From assembly GCF_001908185.1 (NCBI RefSeq), contig NZ_LGHM01000047.1:101671-165670 (forward strand): a stretch of 64,000 bases of DNA, given 5' to 3'. The notes under the pieces are model-generated. The model did not search any database, was not told where the DNA came from, and saw only the letters and a list, made by a program, of their open reading frames with translations. The position numbers and the translations under genes were made by a program. The first letter of the stretch is position 1. Each line of letters begins with the position of its first letter. Below are positions 1 to 9,521 of the stretch, piece after piece. This DNA comes from Bradyrhizobium sp. AS23.2 (GTDB taxonomy: Bacteria; Pseudomonadota; Alphaproteobacteria; Rhizobiales; Xanthobacteraceae).

Positions 1-1
1 A

Positions 2-517
2 CACCGTGCCGACGAGGTGCAGCCGGGCCTGCGCGCGTTCCTCGCCGCCGAGCTCGACTATCTCTCGAGCGGCGTCTGGCCGACCAATCTGCCCGAAGGC
101 GTGATCCACGCTGACCTCTTCAACGACAACGCCTTCTTCCTCGGCGACAAGCTCTCGGGCATCATCGACTTCACCTTCGCCTGCAATGACATGCTGGCCT
201 ATGACGTCGCGATCTGCCTCAACGCCTGGTGCTTCGAGCCGGATCATTCCTTCAATGTCACCAAGGCGCGCGCTTTCCTCAATGCCTATGGCCGCGTGCG
301 AAAACTCTCCGAGCCGGAAGAGGCCGCGCTGCCGCTCCTGGCGCGCGGCGCCGCGATCCGTTTCCTGCTGACGCGGCTGGTCGACTGGCTCAACGTGCCG
401 CCGGGCGCGCTGGTCAAGCCGAAGGATCCACTGGAGTATTTTCGCAAGCTGCGCTTCCACCAAAGCGTTTCCAGCGTGCGCGACTACGGGCTGATGCCGT
501 CAGGACTGGTCGCGTGA
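2..517 (+). CDS. thrB: Homoserine kinase, C-terminal part (gene enters from the left edge)
   Basis: The last 171 residues of a homoserine kinase of the choline-kinase-like fold used by alphaproteobacteria, which phosphorylates homoserine in threonine synthesis. The catalytic-loop motif HADLFNDN lies at visible residues 36-43 and the metal-binding Asp of IIDF at residue 56. The N-terminal lobe lies outside the window. The stop codon overlaps the GTG start of rnhA (GTGA), so the two are translationally coupled. The family call is firm; only the missing N-terminus limits it. Confidence 0.9.
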   Translation, partial: HRADEVQPGLRAFLAAELDYLSSGVWPTNLPEGVIHADLFNDNAFFLGDKLSGIIDFTFACNDMLAYDVAICLNAWCFEPDHSFNVTKARAFLNAYGRVRKLSEPEEAALPLLARGAAIRFLLTRLVDWLNVPPGALVKPKDPLEYFRKLRFHQSVSSVRDYGLMPSGLVA

Positions 518-978
518 GCGAGCTTCCCAAGGTGACGATCTATACCGACGGCGCCTGCTCGGGAAATCCCGGGCCCGGCGGCTGGGGCGCGATCCTGAAG
601 TTCGGCGACAAGGAGAAGGAGCTGAACGGCGGCGAGCGCCACACCACCAACAACCAGATGGAGTTGATGGCGGCGATCTCCGCGCTCGAAGCGCTGAAGA
701 AGCCGTGCACCGTCGATCTCTACACCGACAGCCAGTATGTGCGGCAGGGCATCACCGGCTGGATCCACGGCTGGAAGCGTAACGGCTGGCGCACCGCCGA
801 CAAGAAGCCGGTCAAGAATGTCGAGCTATGGCAGCGCCTCGATGCCGCGCTGAAGCAGCACCAGGTCCGCTGGCACTGGGTCAAGGGCCATGCCGGCCAC
901 CCCGAGAACGAGCGCGCCGATCAGCTCGCGCGCGATGGGATCGTGAAAGCGCGGTTGCAGCAGAGGGTGGCGGAGTAG
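514..978 (+). CDS. rnhA: Ribonuclease HI
   Basis: A 154-residue RNase HI that cleaves the RNA strand of RNA-DNA hybrids in the cytoplasm. The four metal-binding acidic residues are visible: D12 in [12 protein letters not shown]50 in NNQMEL, D72 in YTDSQY and D136 in NERADQLA, with the catalytic His at H126 in KGHAGHPEN. The length matches the single-domain family. The GTG start is chosen because it overlaps the thrB stop by four bases and gives the expected N-terminus just ahead of the first beta strand; the frame is open much further upstream but that part lies over thrB. Confidence 0.95.
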   Translation: MSELPKVTIYTDGACSGNPGPGGWGAILKFGDKEKELNGGERHTTNNQMELMAAISALEALKKPCTVDLYTDSQYVRQGITGWIHGWKRNGWRTADKKPVKNVELWQRLDAALKQHQVRWHWVKGHAGHPENERADQLARDGIVKARLQQRVAE

Positions 979-1002
979 GGCGCGCCGTCGCTCCATTCTC
1001 AA

Positions 1003-1108
1003 CTGTCATCGCCCGGCTTGACCGGGCGATCCAGTATTCCAGAGACGGTTGTGATTGAGCCGAGAGGCTGCGGCGTACTGGATGCCCCGCCTTCGCGGGG
1101 CATGACAG
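1003..1108. repeat. Palindromic intergenic repeat (CTGTCAT...ATGACAG type)
   Basis: A 106-base element beginning CTGTCATCGCCCGGC and ending GGGGCATGACAG, with two local hairpins (GCCCGG..CCGGGC and GCCCCGC..GCGGGGC) inside a larger inverted repeat. It fills the gap between rnhA and the convergent peroxiredoxin gene. This sequence type is dispersed in intergenic spaces of Bradyrhizobium and relatives (from memory). It could act as a bidirectional transcription terminator, but there is no T-tract. Confidence 0.75.
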
Positions 1109-1138
1109 CGTCATATGTGGCTGAAAGCAGTGGCCGCC

Positions 1139-1624
1139 TTACAGCTGCCCGAGCAGCGTATCGCCGCCGGACACCTCGACCTTGCCGGGCATCGCCTCGA
1201 GGTTCAGCTTCTTCACGACGCCGTCCTCGACCAGCATCGAGTAGCGCTTGGAGCGGATGCCGAGGCCGTTGGCGGAAGCATCGAGCTCCATGCCGATCGC
1301 CTTGGCGAAGTCGGCATTGCCGTCGGCGAGGAAGATTGCTTCGTCGCGCTGGTCGGTGTCGCGCTTCCAGGCGTTCATGACGAAGGCGTCGTTGACGGAG
1401 ACGATCGCGATGGTGTCGACGCCCTTGTCCTTCATGGCGTAGGCGTTGAGGAAGATGCTCGGCAGATGCATCTTGTGGCAGGTGCCGGTGTAAGCGCCGG
1501 GCACCGCGAACAGCGCCACCTTCTTGCCCTTGAAGATATCGTCGGTGGTCTTCACCTGCGGGCCTTCCGCCGTCATCACGCGGAATTTCGCCTCGGGCAG
1601 CTTGTCGCCAGTCTGGATCGCCAT
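1139..1624 (-). CDS. Peroxiredoxin of the Prx5 (AhpC/TSA) family
   Basis: A 161-residue thiol peroxidase. The Prx5 active-site block PGAYTGTC is at residues 42-49 with the peroxidatic Cys49, followed by HKMHLPS as usual in this family. It reduces hydrogen peroxide and alkyl hydroperoxides, probably with glutaredoxin or glutathione as electron donor (family knowledge). There is no signal peptide, so it is cytosolic. It converges on rnhA across the repeat and appears monocistronic. Confidence 0.92.
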   Translation of the reverse strand: MAIQTGDKLPEAKFRVMTAEGPQVKTTDDIFKGKKVALFAVPGAYTGTCHKMHLPSIFLNAYAMKDKGVDTIAIVSVNDAFVMNAWKRDTDQRDEAIFLADGNADFAKAIGMELDASANGLGIRSKRYSMLVEDGVVKKLNLEAMPGKVEVSGGDTLLGQL

Positions 1625-1732
1625 CGTCAGTCTCCCTGAAAATCAGTCCCGCTTTTTAGACCGTGGCGCGGGCCTGCACAATATTGCCGAAGGGCGAAGC
1701 CGCGAGGGCGGCGGCCCATCACCGTTATGTCA

Positions 1733-2287
1733 TCAACCGGCGAAGCCGCCGCTGTCGAGGAAAGCCTGCTCTTCCTCGGTGGTGTCGCGGCCGAGCAGGC
1801 GGTTGCGGTGGGGAAAGCGGCCGAACCTGCGGATGATGTCGGCGTGCTCCCGGGCGTATTTCAGGTTCTCGGTATTTTGGCTGTTTTGAAACAGCGCGAC
1901 GCAGTGCAGCTGGTCGGACAGATGTTCCGAATGCATGAAGGGCACGTAGAGAAATTCGAGCAGCACGGGATCGACCCTGTGATCCGCGCCCCGGTCGATG
2001 GCGCGGAGGGCGACGTCGCGCGCGAGCGCGTCGCTCGCAAAGGCCTCCGGCGTGTCGCGAAACATGTTGCGGGGAAACTGGTCGAGCACGATGACGAGCG
2101 CGAGTGCGCCCTCGTCGCTCGCCTCCCATGCCGCGAGGTCGCCGGCCGCCGCCTTCTGCCACAGCGCGAGAAAGCGGCGCCGGACTTCCGCGTCGAAAGC
2201 GTCGCTGTGCTTGTACCAGCGCTCACGGCCGGCCTCGCGCCAGAAGGCGAGAATGCCGGCCGGGCTGATGTCGCCGACGTCAGCCAT
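1733..2287 (-). CDS. DUF924 family protein
   Basis: A 184-residue all-helical protein of the DUF924 family (TPR-like fold, no established activity). Recognisable blocks are ILAFWREAGRERWY near the N-terminus, VLDQFPRNMFRDTPEAFASD in the middle and FLYVPFMHSE after it. The start at 2287 (MADVGDISP) is chosen because upstream in-frame sequence is Arg-rich and overlaps the end of the fadD-like gene, 17 bases away. The close spacing suggests co-transcription with that ligase. Confidence 0.85.
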   Translation of the reverse strand: MADVGDISPAGILAFWREAGRERWYKHSDAFDAEVRRRFLALWQKAAAGDLAAWEASDEGALALVIVLDQFPRNMFRDTPEAFASDALARDVALRAIDRGADHRVDPVLLEFLYVPFMHSEHLSDQLHCVALFQNSQNTENLKYAREHADIIRRFGRFPHRNRLLGRDTTEEEQAFLDSGGFAG

Positions 2288-2303
2288 GAACGAATGGCCT
2301 GCC

Positions 2304-3989
2304 TTACGCCGCCTCGGCCTTCTTCTCGTCGCGCAGCTGCCGGCGCAGGATCTTGCCGACATTGGTCTTCGGCAGGTCGGTGCGGAATTCGATGTGCTTG
2401 GGCACCTTGTAGCCGGTGAGCTGCTGCTGGCAGAACTTGATCACGTCCTCGGCCGTGAGGTTCGGATCCTTCTTGACCACGAACGCCTTCACCGCCTCGC
2501 CCGACTTGGAATCGGGGATGCCGATCACGGCGCATTCGAGCACGCCCGGATGGCTCGCAATCACTTCCTCGATCTCGTTCGGATAGACATTGAAGCCGGA
2601 GACCAGGATCATGTCCTTCTTGCGGTCGACGATCTTGGTGTAGCCCCGCTCATCCATCACGCCGATGTCGCCGGTGCGGAAGTAACCATCTGATGTCATC
2701 ACCTTGGCGGTTTCTTCCGGCCTGTTCCAGTAGCCCGACATCACCTGCGGGCCCTTGGCGCAGATCTCGCCGGCCTGGCCGAGCGGCACCTCGTTGCCGT
2801 CGTCGTTGCGGATCGAAATGTAAGTCGAGGGCACGGGGATGCCGATCGAGCCGGAGAACTCGGTCGTGGTCGCCGGATTGCAGGTCAGCGTCGGCGAGGT
2901 CTCCGACAGGCCGTAGCCTTCGGCGATGAAGCAGCCGGTCACCGCCTTCCACTGCTCGGCGACCGGGCGCTGCACCGCCATGCCGCCGCCGTTGGAGATC
3001 TTCAGCTTGGAGAAGTCGAGCTTCTTGAAGTCGGGATGATGCATCAGGCCGTTGTAGAGCGTGTTCACGGCCGGGAAGCTGTTGACCTGGTACTTCGCCA
3101 GCTCCTTGACGAAGCCGGCGATGTCGCGCGGATTGGGAATCAGCAGATTGCAGCCGCCGGCGCGTACCGCGAGCAGGTAGCACGCCGTCAGCGCGAAGAT
3201 GTGATAGAGCGGCAGCGCACAAACGACCATGAGCTGATCGACATGCGGAGGCGCGGCCAGCGCCGGCTGGAGCCAGGCATCGTTCTGCAGGACGTTGGCG
3301 ACGATGTTGCGGTGGAGCAGGGTGGCGCCCTTGGAGACGCCGGTGGTGCCGCCGGTATATTGCAGGAAGGCGACGTCGCCGGGCGAGAGCTTCGGCTTGT
3401 TGAAGGTCATGCCGCGGCCGGCCGACACCGCGTCGTTGAAGGACACCGCGCCCCGCAGCGACCAGGCCGGCACCATCTTCTTGACGCGGCGCACGACGAG
3501 ATTGACGATCACGCCCTTGAAGCCGAGCAGGTCACCCATGCTGCCGACGATGACGTGCTTCACCGGTGTCCTGGCGATCACCTGCTCGACGGTGTGGGCG
3601 AAATTCTCCAGCACGATGATGGCTTCGGCGCCGGAATCCTTGAGCTGATGCTCGAGCTCGCGCGGGGTGTAGAGCGGGTTGACGTTGACCACTGCGTAAC
3701 CGGCGCGCAGCACGGCAGCGGTGGCAACCGGGTATTGCAGCACGTTCGGCATCATGATCGCGACGCGGGCGCCACGCTGCAGGCCGCGGCCTTGCAGGTA
3801 GGCGGCGAGCGCGACCGACATCTGGTCGAGGTCGCGATAGCTGATCGCCTTGTCCATGCAGATGAACGCCTTGCGGTCGGCGAACTTGGTGAAGCTCTCC
3901 TCCAGGAGGTCGACCAGCGATGCGTATTGCGTCGGCTCGATATCAGCGGGCACGCCGGGCGGATATTGCTTGAGCCAGATGCGCTCCAT
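2304..3989 (-). CDS. fadD: Long-chain fatty acid-CoA ligase
   Basis: A 561-residue member of the ANL (AMP-forming) superfamily that activates fatty acids to acyl-CoA through an acyl-adenylate. The phosphate loop YTGGTTGVSKGATL begins near residue 211, the GYGLSETSP block follows, and the hinge motif YFRTGDIGVMDERGY and DRKKDMILVSG mark the mobile C-terminal domain. The full length fits FadD. The ATG at 3989 is preferred over the one 15 bases upstream because AGGGGAG lies 5-10 bases before it, inside the alternative N-terminus. The exact chain-length preference cannot be read from sequence. Confidence 0.92.
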   Translation of the reverse strand: MERIWLKQYPPGVPADIEPTQYASLVDLLEESFTKFADRKAFICMDKAISYRDLDQMSVALAAYLQGRGLQRGARVAIMMPNVLQYPVATAAVLRAGYAVVNVNPLYTPRELEHQLKDSGAEAIIVLENFAHTVEQVIARTPVKHVIVGSMGDLLGFKGVIVNLVVRRVKKMVPAWSLRGAVSFNDAVSAGRGMTFNKPKLSPGDVAFLQYTGGTTGVSKGATLLHRNIVANVLQNDAWLQPALAAPPHVDQLMVVCALPLYHIFALTACYLLAVRAGGCNLLIPNPRDIAGFVKELAKYQVNSFPAVNTLYNGLMHHPDFKKLDFSKLKISNGGGMAVQRPVAEQWKAVTGCFIAEGYGLSETSPTLTCNPATTTEFSGSIGIPVPSTYISIRNDDGNEVPLGQAGEICAKGPQVMSGYWNRPEETAKVMTSDGYFRTGDIGVMDERGYTKIVDRKKDMILVSGFNVYPNEIEEVIASHPGVLECAVIGIPDSKSGEAVKAFVVKKDPNLTAEDVIKFCQQQLTGYKVPKHIEFRTDLPKTNVGKILRRQLRDEKKAEAA

Positions 3990-4179
3990 GGAAACTCCCC
4001 TCATTTGCCTGAGCCCGTTGTGTCTCGGGCTTGCCTCATTGCCGGCAGTATCGAGCCTGCCGGAACCGGTGGCAAGCCGTCGAGGCTTAGGGCAAAGGCC
4101 GGGGAGTGGCTACTGGAATCGTCGCAAACCGCACCACCGCAAGTGCGAAGCGCGGTCGCGGTCTTGCCCTGAGAGGCCG

Positions 4180-5655
4180 TTAACTGTTGTTGGCCGGCTT
4201 CGCGGCAGGCGGCTTGGTCGCGGCCTTGGGCTTGGCGGGCTTCGCCGCCTGATCGGCGTGTGCTGCGGGCTTCTCCGCCGGTTTCGCGGCAGCATGCTTG
4301 GTCCCGGCGGGCTTGGCTGCGGTCTTCGTCTTGGCGTCACCCTTGGCGTCACCCTTGGTGTCGCCCTTGGTGTCGGGCTTGGCATCCGGCTTTGCCGCTG
4401 CCGTCTTGGTGCCAGCGTCTTTCGGCTTGTCGGCCGCGTCAGGCTTCTTGGCAACGCGTGACTTCTTGCCACGCGGCTTTGCTACCGTCTGCTGGTCGGC
4501 ATCGGCCGCGACCGCCGCAATCAGAGCAGTGCCGGTGCGGGTCGGGCCGGTATAGACCAGCACCGGCTCGGCTGCCGCCGGGGCCGAGGCCATCAGCTCG
4601 GAGGCTTTCATCACGGGCGGCTGCAGGCCGGCGGTGAAGAAGGTGACCTGGGCTTCGCCGCCGGTGGCCGAAGCCGATCCGGACGTGCCGCCACTGGTTG
4701 CGATCAGCGCATCGTCATCGTCACTGGCCGGCCGCTTGCGATGGCCTCCGCACATTTCGTCGCGCAGGTTCGGCGGCGAGGTGTCGACCGGCACGAGGCT
4801 GTCGACGGTGCCGAGCGAGGGCCGCAGCCAGGACAGGTTGTCCTGCGAGAAGCCGCGCTCGAGAAGCTGCGCTGCCTTCACCGCGCGCGCGGTGCCGGAA
4901 TTGGCACCGAGCACCACCGCGATCAACCGCCGGCCGTTGCGCGTGGCGGAGGCGACGAGGTTGTAACCGGAGGCGCAGATGAAGCCGGTCTTGAAGCCGT
5001 CGGCGCCGGGATAGCGGCCGATCAGCTTGTTGAAATTGCCGGTGATGCGCTTGCCGAAGCGGATCGCCGGGATGTGCACGAAGTACTCGTATTCCGGCAG
5101 GTCACGCAGGAACGAGCGCGCGAGAATGCCGAGGTCGCGCGCCGAGGTGATCTGGCCGTCGGCAGGCAGGCCGTTCGGATTGACGTAGCTCGTCTGCGTC
5201 ATGCCGAGCTTCTTCGCGGTGTCGTTCATCATCACGGAGAAGCCGTCGATCGAACCGCCGATGCCTTCGGCGAGCACCACGGCCATGTCGTTCGCCGACT
5301 TGACCATCATCATCTTCAGCGCGTTGTCGACGGTGAGCTGTGTTCCCGGACGGAACCCCATCTTCGACGGCGATTGCGAGGCGGCCGTGGGCGACACCGT
5401 AATCAGCGTGTCGAGTGTGATCTTGCCGTCCTTGACCGCCTTCAACGTCACATAGGCGGTCATGATCTTGGTGACGGACGCGGGATACCAGGGAATGGTC
5501 GCGTTATCCGCCTGCAACACCTTGCCGCTGTCGGCTTCGATGAGGAGCAGCGCTTCGGCGCTCGCCGCGCGCGGTGCCAGCAGCGCGGCGCATGCGAGTA
5601 TCGCAGCGACCAGGTTGAACAGGGAGTTGCGAAGCAGCGGGCGAATGGCGTGCAC
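4180..5655 (-). CDS. Serine-type D-Ala-D-Ala carboxypeptidase (PBP5/6 family) with long Lys/Ala/Pro tail
   Basis: A 491-residue periplasmic low-molecular-weight penicillin-binding protein that trims the terminal D-Ala from peptidoglycan pentapeptides. A signal peptide ends at about AASA/EA near residue 33. The three active-site motifs are S60-V-T-K63, S120-A-N122 and K222-T-G224. After about residue 310 the protein departs from the catalytic domain into roughly 180 residues rich in K, A, P and D, with tandem TKGD/AKGD repeats encoded near 4330-4380. Such a cationic tail may bind peptidoglycan or the outer membrane; this is inference. DacF/DacC is the closest family name. Confidence 0.9.
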   Translation of the reverse strand: MHAIRPLLRNSLFNLVAAILACAALLAPRAASAEALLLIEADSGKVLQADNATIPWYPASVTKIMTAYVTLKAVKDGKITLDTLITVSPTAASQSPSKMGFRPGTQLTVDNALKMMMVKSANDMAVVLAEGIGGSIDGFSVMMNDTAKKLGMTQTSYVNPNGLPADGQITSARDLGILARSFLRDLPEYEYFVHIPAIRFGKRITGNFNKLIGRYPGADGFKTGFICASGYNLVASATRNGRRLIAVVLGANSGTARAVKAAQLLERGFSQDNLSWLRPSLGTVDSLVPVDTSPPNLRDEMCGGHRKRPASDDDDALIATSGGTSGSASATGGEAQVTFFTAGLQPPVMKASELMASAPAAAEPVLVYTGPTRTGTALIAAVAADADQQTVAKPRGKKSRVAKKPDAADKPKDAGTKTAAAKPDAKPDTKGDTKGDAKGDAKTKTAAKPAGTKHAAAKPAEKPAAHADQAAKPAKPKAATKPPAAKPANNS

Positions 5656-5844
5656 TATCCGATTCCGGTCCTTGGAGACCCGCCGGTTCCGGACGGCTCT
5701 CGTGATCTGATGGTCGGTTCTGAAATCCAGCGCCGCCGCTTGCGGCGTCGCAAACCTATACCGGCTCGTGCGTCGAGAATAGGGGCATCAGTGGGGTATT
5801 CCGCAATGAAGTAGGCTGAATTTCGACGGTGCTATAGGGATTTG

Positions 5845-7641
5845 CTATGGGGATTTGGCAGCAGTCGCGGCAGCCTCGGCGGCCGTCACGCTGGTCCGTG
5901 CTTTTTCCTGAACCATGAACTGGGCCCTGGCGAGCTCGGCAAAATGGCCGCCTTTGGCCACGAGTTCATCGAAAGTTCCGCTTTCGATCACGTGCCCATT
6001 CTCGAACACAAGGATCCGCGTGGCATTGCGGATGGTGGAGAGGCGGTGGGCGATCACGAAGGTGGTGCGGCCCTTCATCACTTCGTCGAGAGCGGCATTC
6101 ACCTTGGCCTCGGTGACGGCGTCGAGCGCACTGGTGGCCTCGTCGAGGATCAGGATTGGCGGATCCTTCAGCAGCGCGCGGGCGATCGACAACCGTTGCC
6201 GCTCGCCGCCGGAGAGCATGCGGCCACGTTCGCCGGCATTGGTCTCGAAGCCGCCGCTACGTTCGATGAATTCGAGCGCCTGGGCGCGCTCGGCCGCCTT
6301 GCGCATCTCGGCTTCGGTCGCATCCGGCTTGCCGACGCGCAGATTCTCCGCGATCGAGCGGTTGAACAGCAGCGCTTCCTGGAACACGACGCCGATGTTC
6401 CGCCGCAGCGATGTCAGCGTCACGCCGCGCACGTCCATGGCGTCGATCTTGATGAAGCCGGATTGCGGGTCGAAGGCGCGATGCAGCAGCGCGATCGCAG
6501 TCGACTTGCCGGCGCCGGTCGGGCCGACCAGCGCGATGGTCTGGCCGGGCAGCGCGGTGAAGGTGAGGTCCTCGATCGCCGGCCGCTTGCCGTCATAGGA
6601 GAAGGTGACGTCGTGGAACTCGACGAGGCCGGACAGCCGGCCGGCATCGATCGCATCGGGGCGGTCGTGAACGGCTGGCACGGCGTCGAGCACGTTGAAG
6701 AATTCGCGCAGGCGCGGCGCTTCCATGAAGACGTTGTTGATGAAGCTCACGACCTGCTCGAGCTTCTGGATCAGCAAGGTCGCGAAGCTCACGAACATCA
6801 CGATGTCGCCGACCGAGGTGAGCCCCTGGTCGTGCAGCGCGATGCCGAGGGTAAAGATCGCGAGCACCGTGATGGTGGTGGAGGCGCGGGTGATGACGGT
6901 GACGAGCGCCCACCACGACAGCACCGGCATTTGCGCGGCGAGCAACTGGTCGGCGACGGAGCGCAGGCCCTGCACCTCGGATTCGACGCGCACGAAGCTC
7001 TGCACCAGCGCGACGTTGCCGAGCGCGTCGGAGGCGCGCGCGGAGAGTTCGCTGTAGTGCTCCTCGACCGCCATCTGCATTCCGAAGGTCCGGCGCACGA
7101 CGAAGGTCGTCAGTGCCGTGAAGACGATGCACAGCACGAACAGCAGGATCGCGAGCCTCCAGTTCAGGTACATCGACAGCGGCAGCAGCACGACGACCGA
7201 GAGGATCGCGGCAAAATGCTCGCGGAAAAAGCCGAGCCACAGCCGCCACAGCGCGTCCGTGCCGTTGAGCATCACCTTCATCAGCCGGCCCGAATGGGTA
7301 CCGGAGTGGAATGTCAGCGGCAGTTGCAGGATGTGCTCGAAATAGCTCGTCAGCACTGCCTGGCGCTGGCGGTGGGAGAGCCGGTCGGCCTGCAACGCAA
7401 CAAGCGCGCTGCAGGCGATGGTGAACAGCCCGAACGCCACCCAGGCCATCAGGAACGGCCAGGCCGAGTTCGACCCGGCCACCGTCTTGCCGGAGAGCAC
7501 GTCGACGATCCGGCCGAACAGCACGGGCTCGGCGAATTGCGAGGCCGCCAGCAGGAGATTGGCAACCGCGAGCAGCCAGCCAAGCCGCGCCTCCTTGCCG
7601 AGCAGTTCGAGAACACGGGTGTAGAGGCGTAGCATGGACAT
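5845..7641 (-). CDS. ndvA: Cyclic beta-glucan exporter, ABC transporter ATPase/permease (NdvA/ChvA type)
   Basis: A 598-residue half-transporter with an N-terminal six-helix membrane domain (about residues 20-300) and a C-terminal ATPase. Walker [10 protein letters not shown] is at 373-381, signature LSGGE at 476-480, Walker B ILILDE at 496-501 and the H-loop His at 532. The N-terminus ([18 protein letters not shown]) resembles NdvA/ChvA proteins that export periplasmic cyclic glucans needed for osmotic adaptation and plant interaction. The start at 7641 is chosen because it gives the normal NdvA length. Further upstream, the open frame overlaps the 3' end of the upstream gene (7727-8779). 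Other multidrug or lipid exporters of this subfamily cannot be fully excluded. Confidence 0.85.
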   Translation of the reverse strand: MSMLRLYTRVLELLGKEARLGWLLAVANLLLAASQFAEPVLFGRIVDVLSGKTVAGSNSAWPFLMAWVAFGLFTIACSALVALQADRLSHRQRQAVLTSYFEHILQLPLTFHSGTHSGRLMKVMLNGTDALWRLWLGFFREHFAAILSVVVLLPLSMYLNWRLAILLFVLCIVFTALTTFVVRRTFGMQMAVEEHYSELSARASDALGNVALVQSFVRVESEVQGLRSVADQLLAAQMPVLSWWALVTVITRASTTITVLAIFTLGIALHDQGLTSVGDIVMFVSFATLLIQKLEQVVSFINNVFMEAPRLREFFNVLDAVPAVHDRPDAIDAGRLSGLVEFHDVTFSYDGKRPAIEDLTFTALPGQTIALVGPTGAGKSTAIALLHRAFDPQSGFIKIDAMDVRGVTLTSLRRNIGVVFQEALLFNRSIAENLRVGKPDATEAEMRKAAERAQALEFIERSGGFETNAGERGRMLSGGERQRLSIARALLKDPPILILDEATSALDAVTEAKVNAALDEVMKGRTTFVIAHRLSTIRNATRILVFENGHVIESGTFDELVAKGGHFAELARAQFMVQEKARTSVTAAEAAATAAKSP

Positions 7642-7726
7642 GCGGGCGAGCAACTCGGGCGGACAATGGAGCCCGTATTCTAAGCCGGGATCGCCCTTGA
7701 GATACAGCGGAAGCTTTCGGTTTTGC

Positions 7727-8779
7727 TCAATTGATGAGCCGGCTTTCGACCGGCGGCAGGAACCCGTCGTCGAAGATGTCGGCGGCCGCCGGCCGTTTGC
7801 GGAATTTGAAGTCCTGCGCGATCTGGTCGATCGAGCGCTCCAGACGTGCCGGGTCGATGCCACCGAGGCCGTTGCGCTTGACCTCGTCGGTCAGGATGTT
7901 GTCGACGAGCACTGTGCGGAGGCGTTCCAGCTCGAGGTCGCGGTCGCCGTTGTCGATCCGGCTTGTGGCCTCGTCCGCTGCACGCGCCGGCTCTTTGACA
8001 GTTACGTTGATGCCGGCGATCAATGCGCGGACGAAGCCTTTCACTGCATCCGGCTTCGCCGCGGCGAAAGTGGGATTGGCCACCACGGCAAAGCCATAGG
8101 CTTCGCAGCCATAGTCGGCATAACGTAGCACGACGAGATCGCTTCCGGGCACGCCGCGGTCGCGCAGGCTCACCGCCGAGAGATAGCTGAAGCCGGCGAC
8201 CGCATCGACCTGTCCCGCGGAGAGGATCGGCTCGCGGACCGCAGCGCTGATCTTGTGGAATTTCACGCGCGATGCGTTGATGCCGTTCTGCTGCGCCAGC
8301 GCCGGCCACAGCCGCGTCGACAGGTCGCCATCGGCAACGCCGACGGTCTTGCCGTCGAGATCGGGCAGCAGGTGGATGCCGCGGCTCCGGCGCGCGATGA
8401 TGGCATAGGGCGCGCGGTTGAACAGCACGAACACCGCCTTGACCGGCGCGGCATCGTCCTTGTCGCGAAAGCGGATCAGCTCGTTGATGTCGACGAGTGC
8501 GAGCTCGCTGTCGCCTTTCGCGACGCGCGCGAGCGCCTCGGGTGATCCGGCCGCGCTGTTGAAGGACACGTTGAGACGTTCGGCGCCGAACTTGCCGTCC
8601 TTCGCCGCGATGAAGAACGGCGTCATGCTTGCATCGATCGGGCGGTCGAAGGTGAAGTGGATCGCAACGGACGGCGCGGCGGCGGTCTCGGCTGCGCTGA
8701 CGTCGCGTGTGGCCAGTGCGGCAAGCGAGATCGAGAGACCCAGCAGGCAGCGAAGGGCGGTCGTCTTGAATCCGAACAT
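7727..8779 (-). CDS. ABC transporter substrate-binding protein (NMT1/SsuA-like)
   Basis: A 350-residue periplasmic solute-binding protein. A signal peptide (about residues 1-30, ending near VSAAETA) is followed by the two-lobed fold of the NMT1/THI5/SsuA group, seen in [30 protein letters not shown] opening, [10 protein letters not shown] and the DAVAGFSY hinge. Relatives bind sulfonates, nitrate-like anions or pyrimidine precursors. No permease or ATPase partner is adjacent: the next gene downstream is the glucan exporter. Ligand unknown, and it may serve a transporter encoded elsewhere. Confidence 0.85.
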   Translation of the reverse strand: MFGFKTTALRCLLGLSISLAALATRDVSAAETAAAPSVAIHFTFDRPIDASMTPFFIAAKDGKFGAERLNVSFNSAAGSPEALARVAKGDSELALVDINELIRFRDKDDAAPVKAVFVLFNRAPYAIIARRSRGIHLLPDLDGKTVGVADGDLSTRLWPALAQQNGINASRVKFHKISAAVREPILSAGQVDAVAGFSYLSAVSLRDRGVPGSDLVVLRYADYGCEAYGFAVVANPTFAAAKPDAVKGFVRALIAGINVTVKEPARAADEATSRIDNGDRDLELERLRTVLVDNILTDEVKRNGLGGIDPARLERSIDQIAQDFKFRKRPAAADIFDDGFLPPVESRLIN

Positions 8780-9006
8780 CGGTCGCGCCGGTCCCGCATT
8801 GTTGTGGTTTCGTGACGCTCGCAGCGCCGGCAGACGTTCAGTCTTTCAGCGCCAACATGAACGGCGGATGAGCGGCGGTTGCGTCACGATTACGCAACCC
8901 CGTTCAGCTTGTGTTGGGGTTGCGGAACCCAACATGGGATGCAGGTGTTTGAGAGATATGAGCCTGTCTGCAGGCACCGTTGGAGGTCCCAAGGAGGGTC
9001 CAGGAC

Positions 9007-9405
9007 ATGTTTGACAGATTTTCGAAATTTGGCGGCCGCAAGGCCGTTCTTGCCACCGCCGCGGTGCTGGCGCTGACCGCGGTTGCCCCGACCGCTTCGT
9101 ACGCAGGTGGCCGTCACTGGCATGGCGGCGGCGGTGCGGCGGCTGCCGCAGCTATTGCCGGCATCGTCGGCACCGGCCTTGCTATTGCAGCCACCCGTGA
9201 CGCCTACGCCTATGACTACGGTCCGGGCTATTATGGCGGTCCCGCCTATTACGGCGGTCCTGCCTATTACGGCGGTCCTGCTTATTACAGCGGCCCCGCC
9301 TACGGCCCCTATTACGGTCCGGGTCCGAACTACGAGTATCAGCGCTACGGCGGAGACAGTCCGGCTGCAGCCTGCGGCCAAGGGTACATGACCAACTGCT
9401 ACTAA
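9007..9405 (+). CDS. Small exported Gly/Tyr-rich protein with YYGGPA repeats
   Basis: A 132-residue protein with a cleavable signal peptide (cut near SYA/GG, residue 35), a short His/Gly patch, a hydrophobic stretch (AAAAIAGIVGTGLAIAA) and tandem YYGGPA units between about residues 77 and 105. The C-terminus has two Cys residues that could form a disulfide. The start is fixed by an excellent AAGGAGGGTCC site 6-16 bases upstream. The 220-base leader contains a TGTTGGG/CCCAACA hairpin at 8912-8934. Surface or periplasmic location is likely; function unknown. Confidence 0.75.
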   Translation: MFDRFSKFGGRKAVLATAAVLALTAVAPTASYAGGRHWHGGGGAAAAAAIAGIVGTGLAIAATRDAYAYDYGPGYYGGPAYYGGPAYYGGPAYYSGPAYGPYYGPGPNYEYQRYGGDSPAAACGQGYMTNCY

Positions 9406-9433
9406 CCTTGGCTACCAACGATTGACCACGAAT

Positions 9434-9466
9434 GGCCGTCGCGCTTGCCGCGGCGGCCGGTTTTTT
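9434..9466 (+). terminator. Rho-independent terminator after the YYGGPA-repeat gene
   Basis: A 10-bp stem (GGCCGTCGCG with CGCGGCGGCC, one G-T pair) around a five-base loop, followed by GG and six T residues. It lies 29 bases past the stop of the preceding gene and ahead of the HisE-like gene. Confidence 0.85.
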
Positions 9467-9521
9467 GGCTTTAGTGCGGTGCGTTAACACGCTCGCCATT
9501 GATTTAGAGTAATTTCAGGAC

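Noticed and set aside
3036..4172. 378-codon plus-strand frame
   Set aside because: Antisense to the acyl-CoA ligase, which has all ANL motifs.
5842..7632. Long plus-strand frame of 596 codons
   Set aside because: It is antisense to the glucan exporter, has a His/Gln/Asp-heavy composition without domain pattern, and is a by-product of high GC at third positions.
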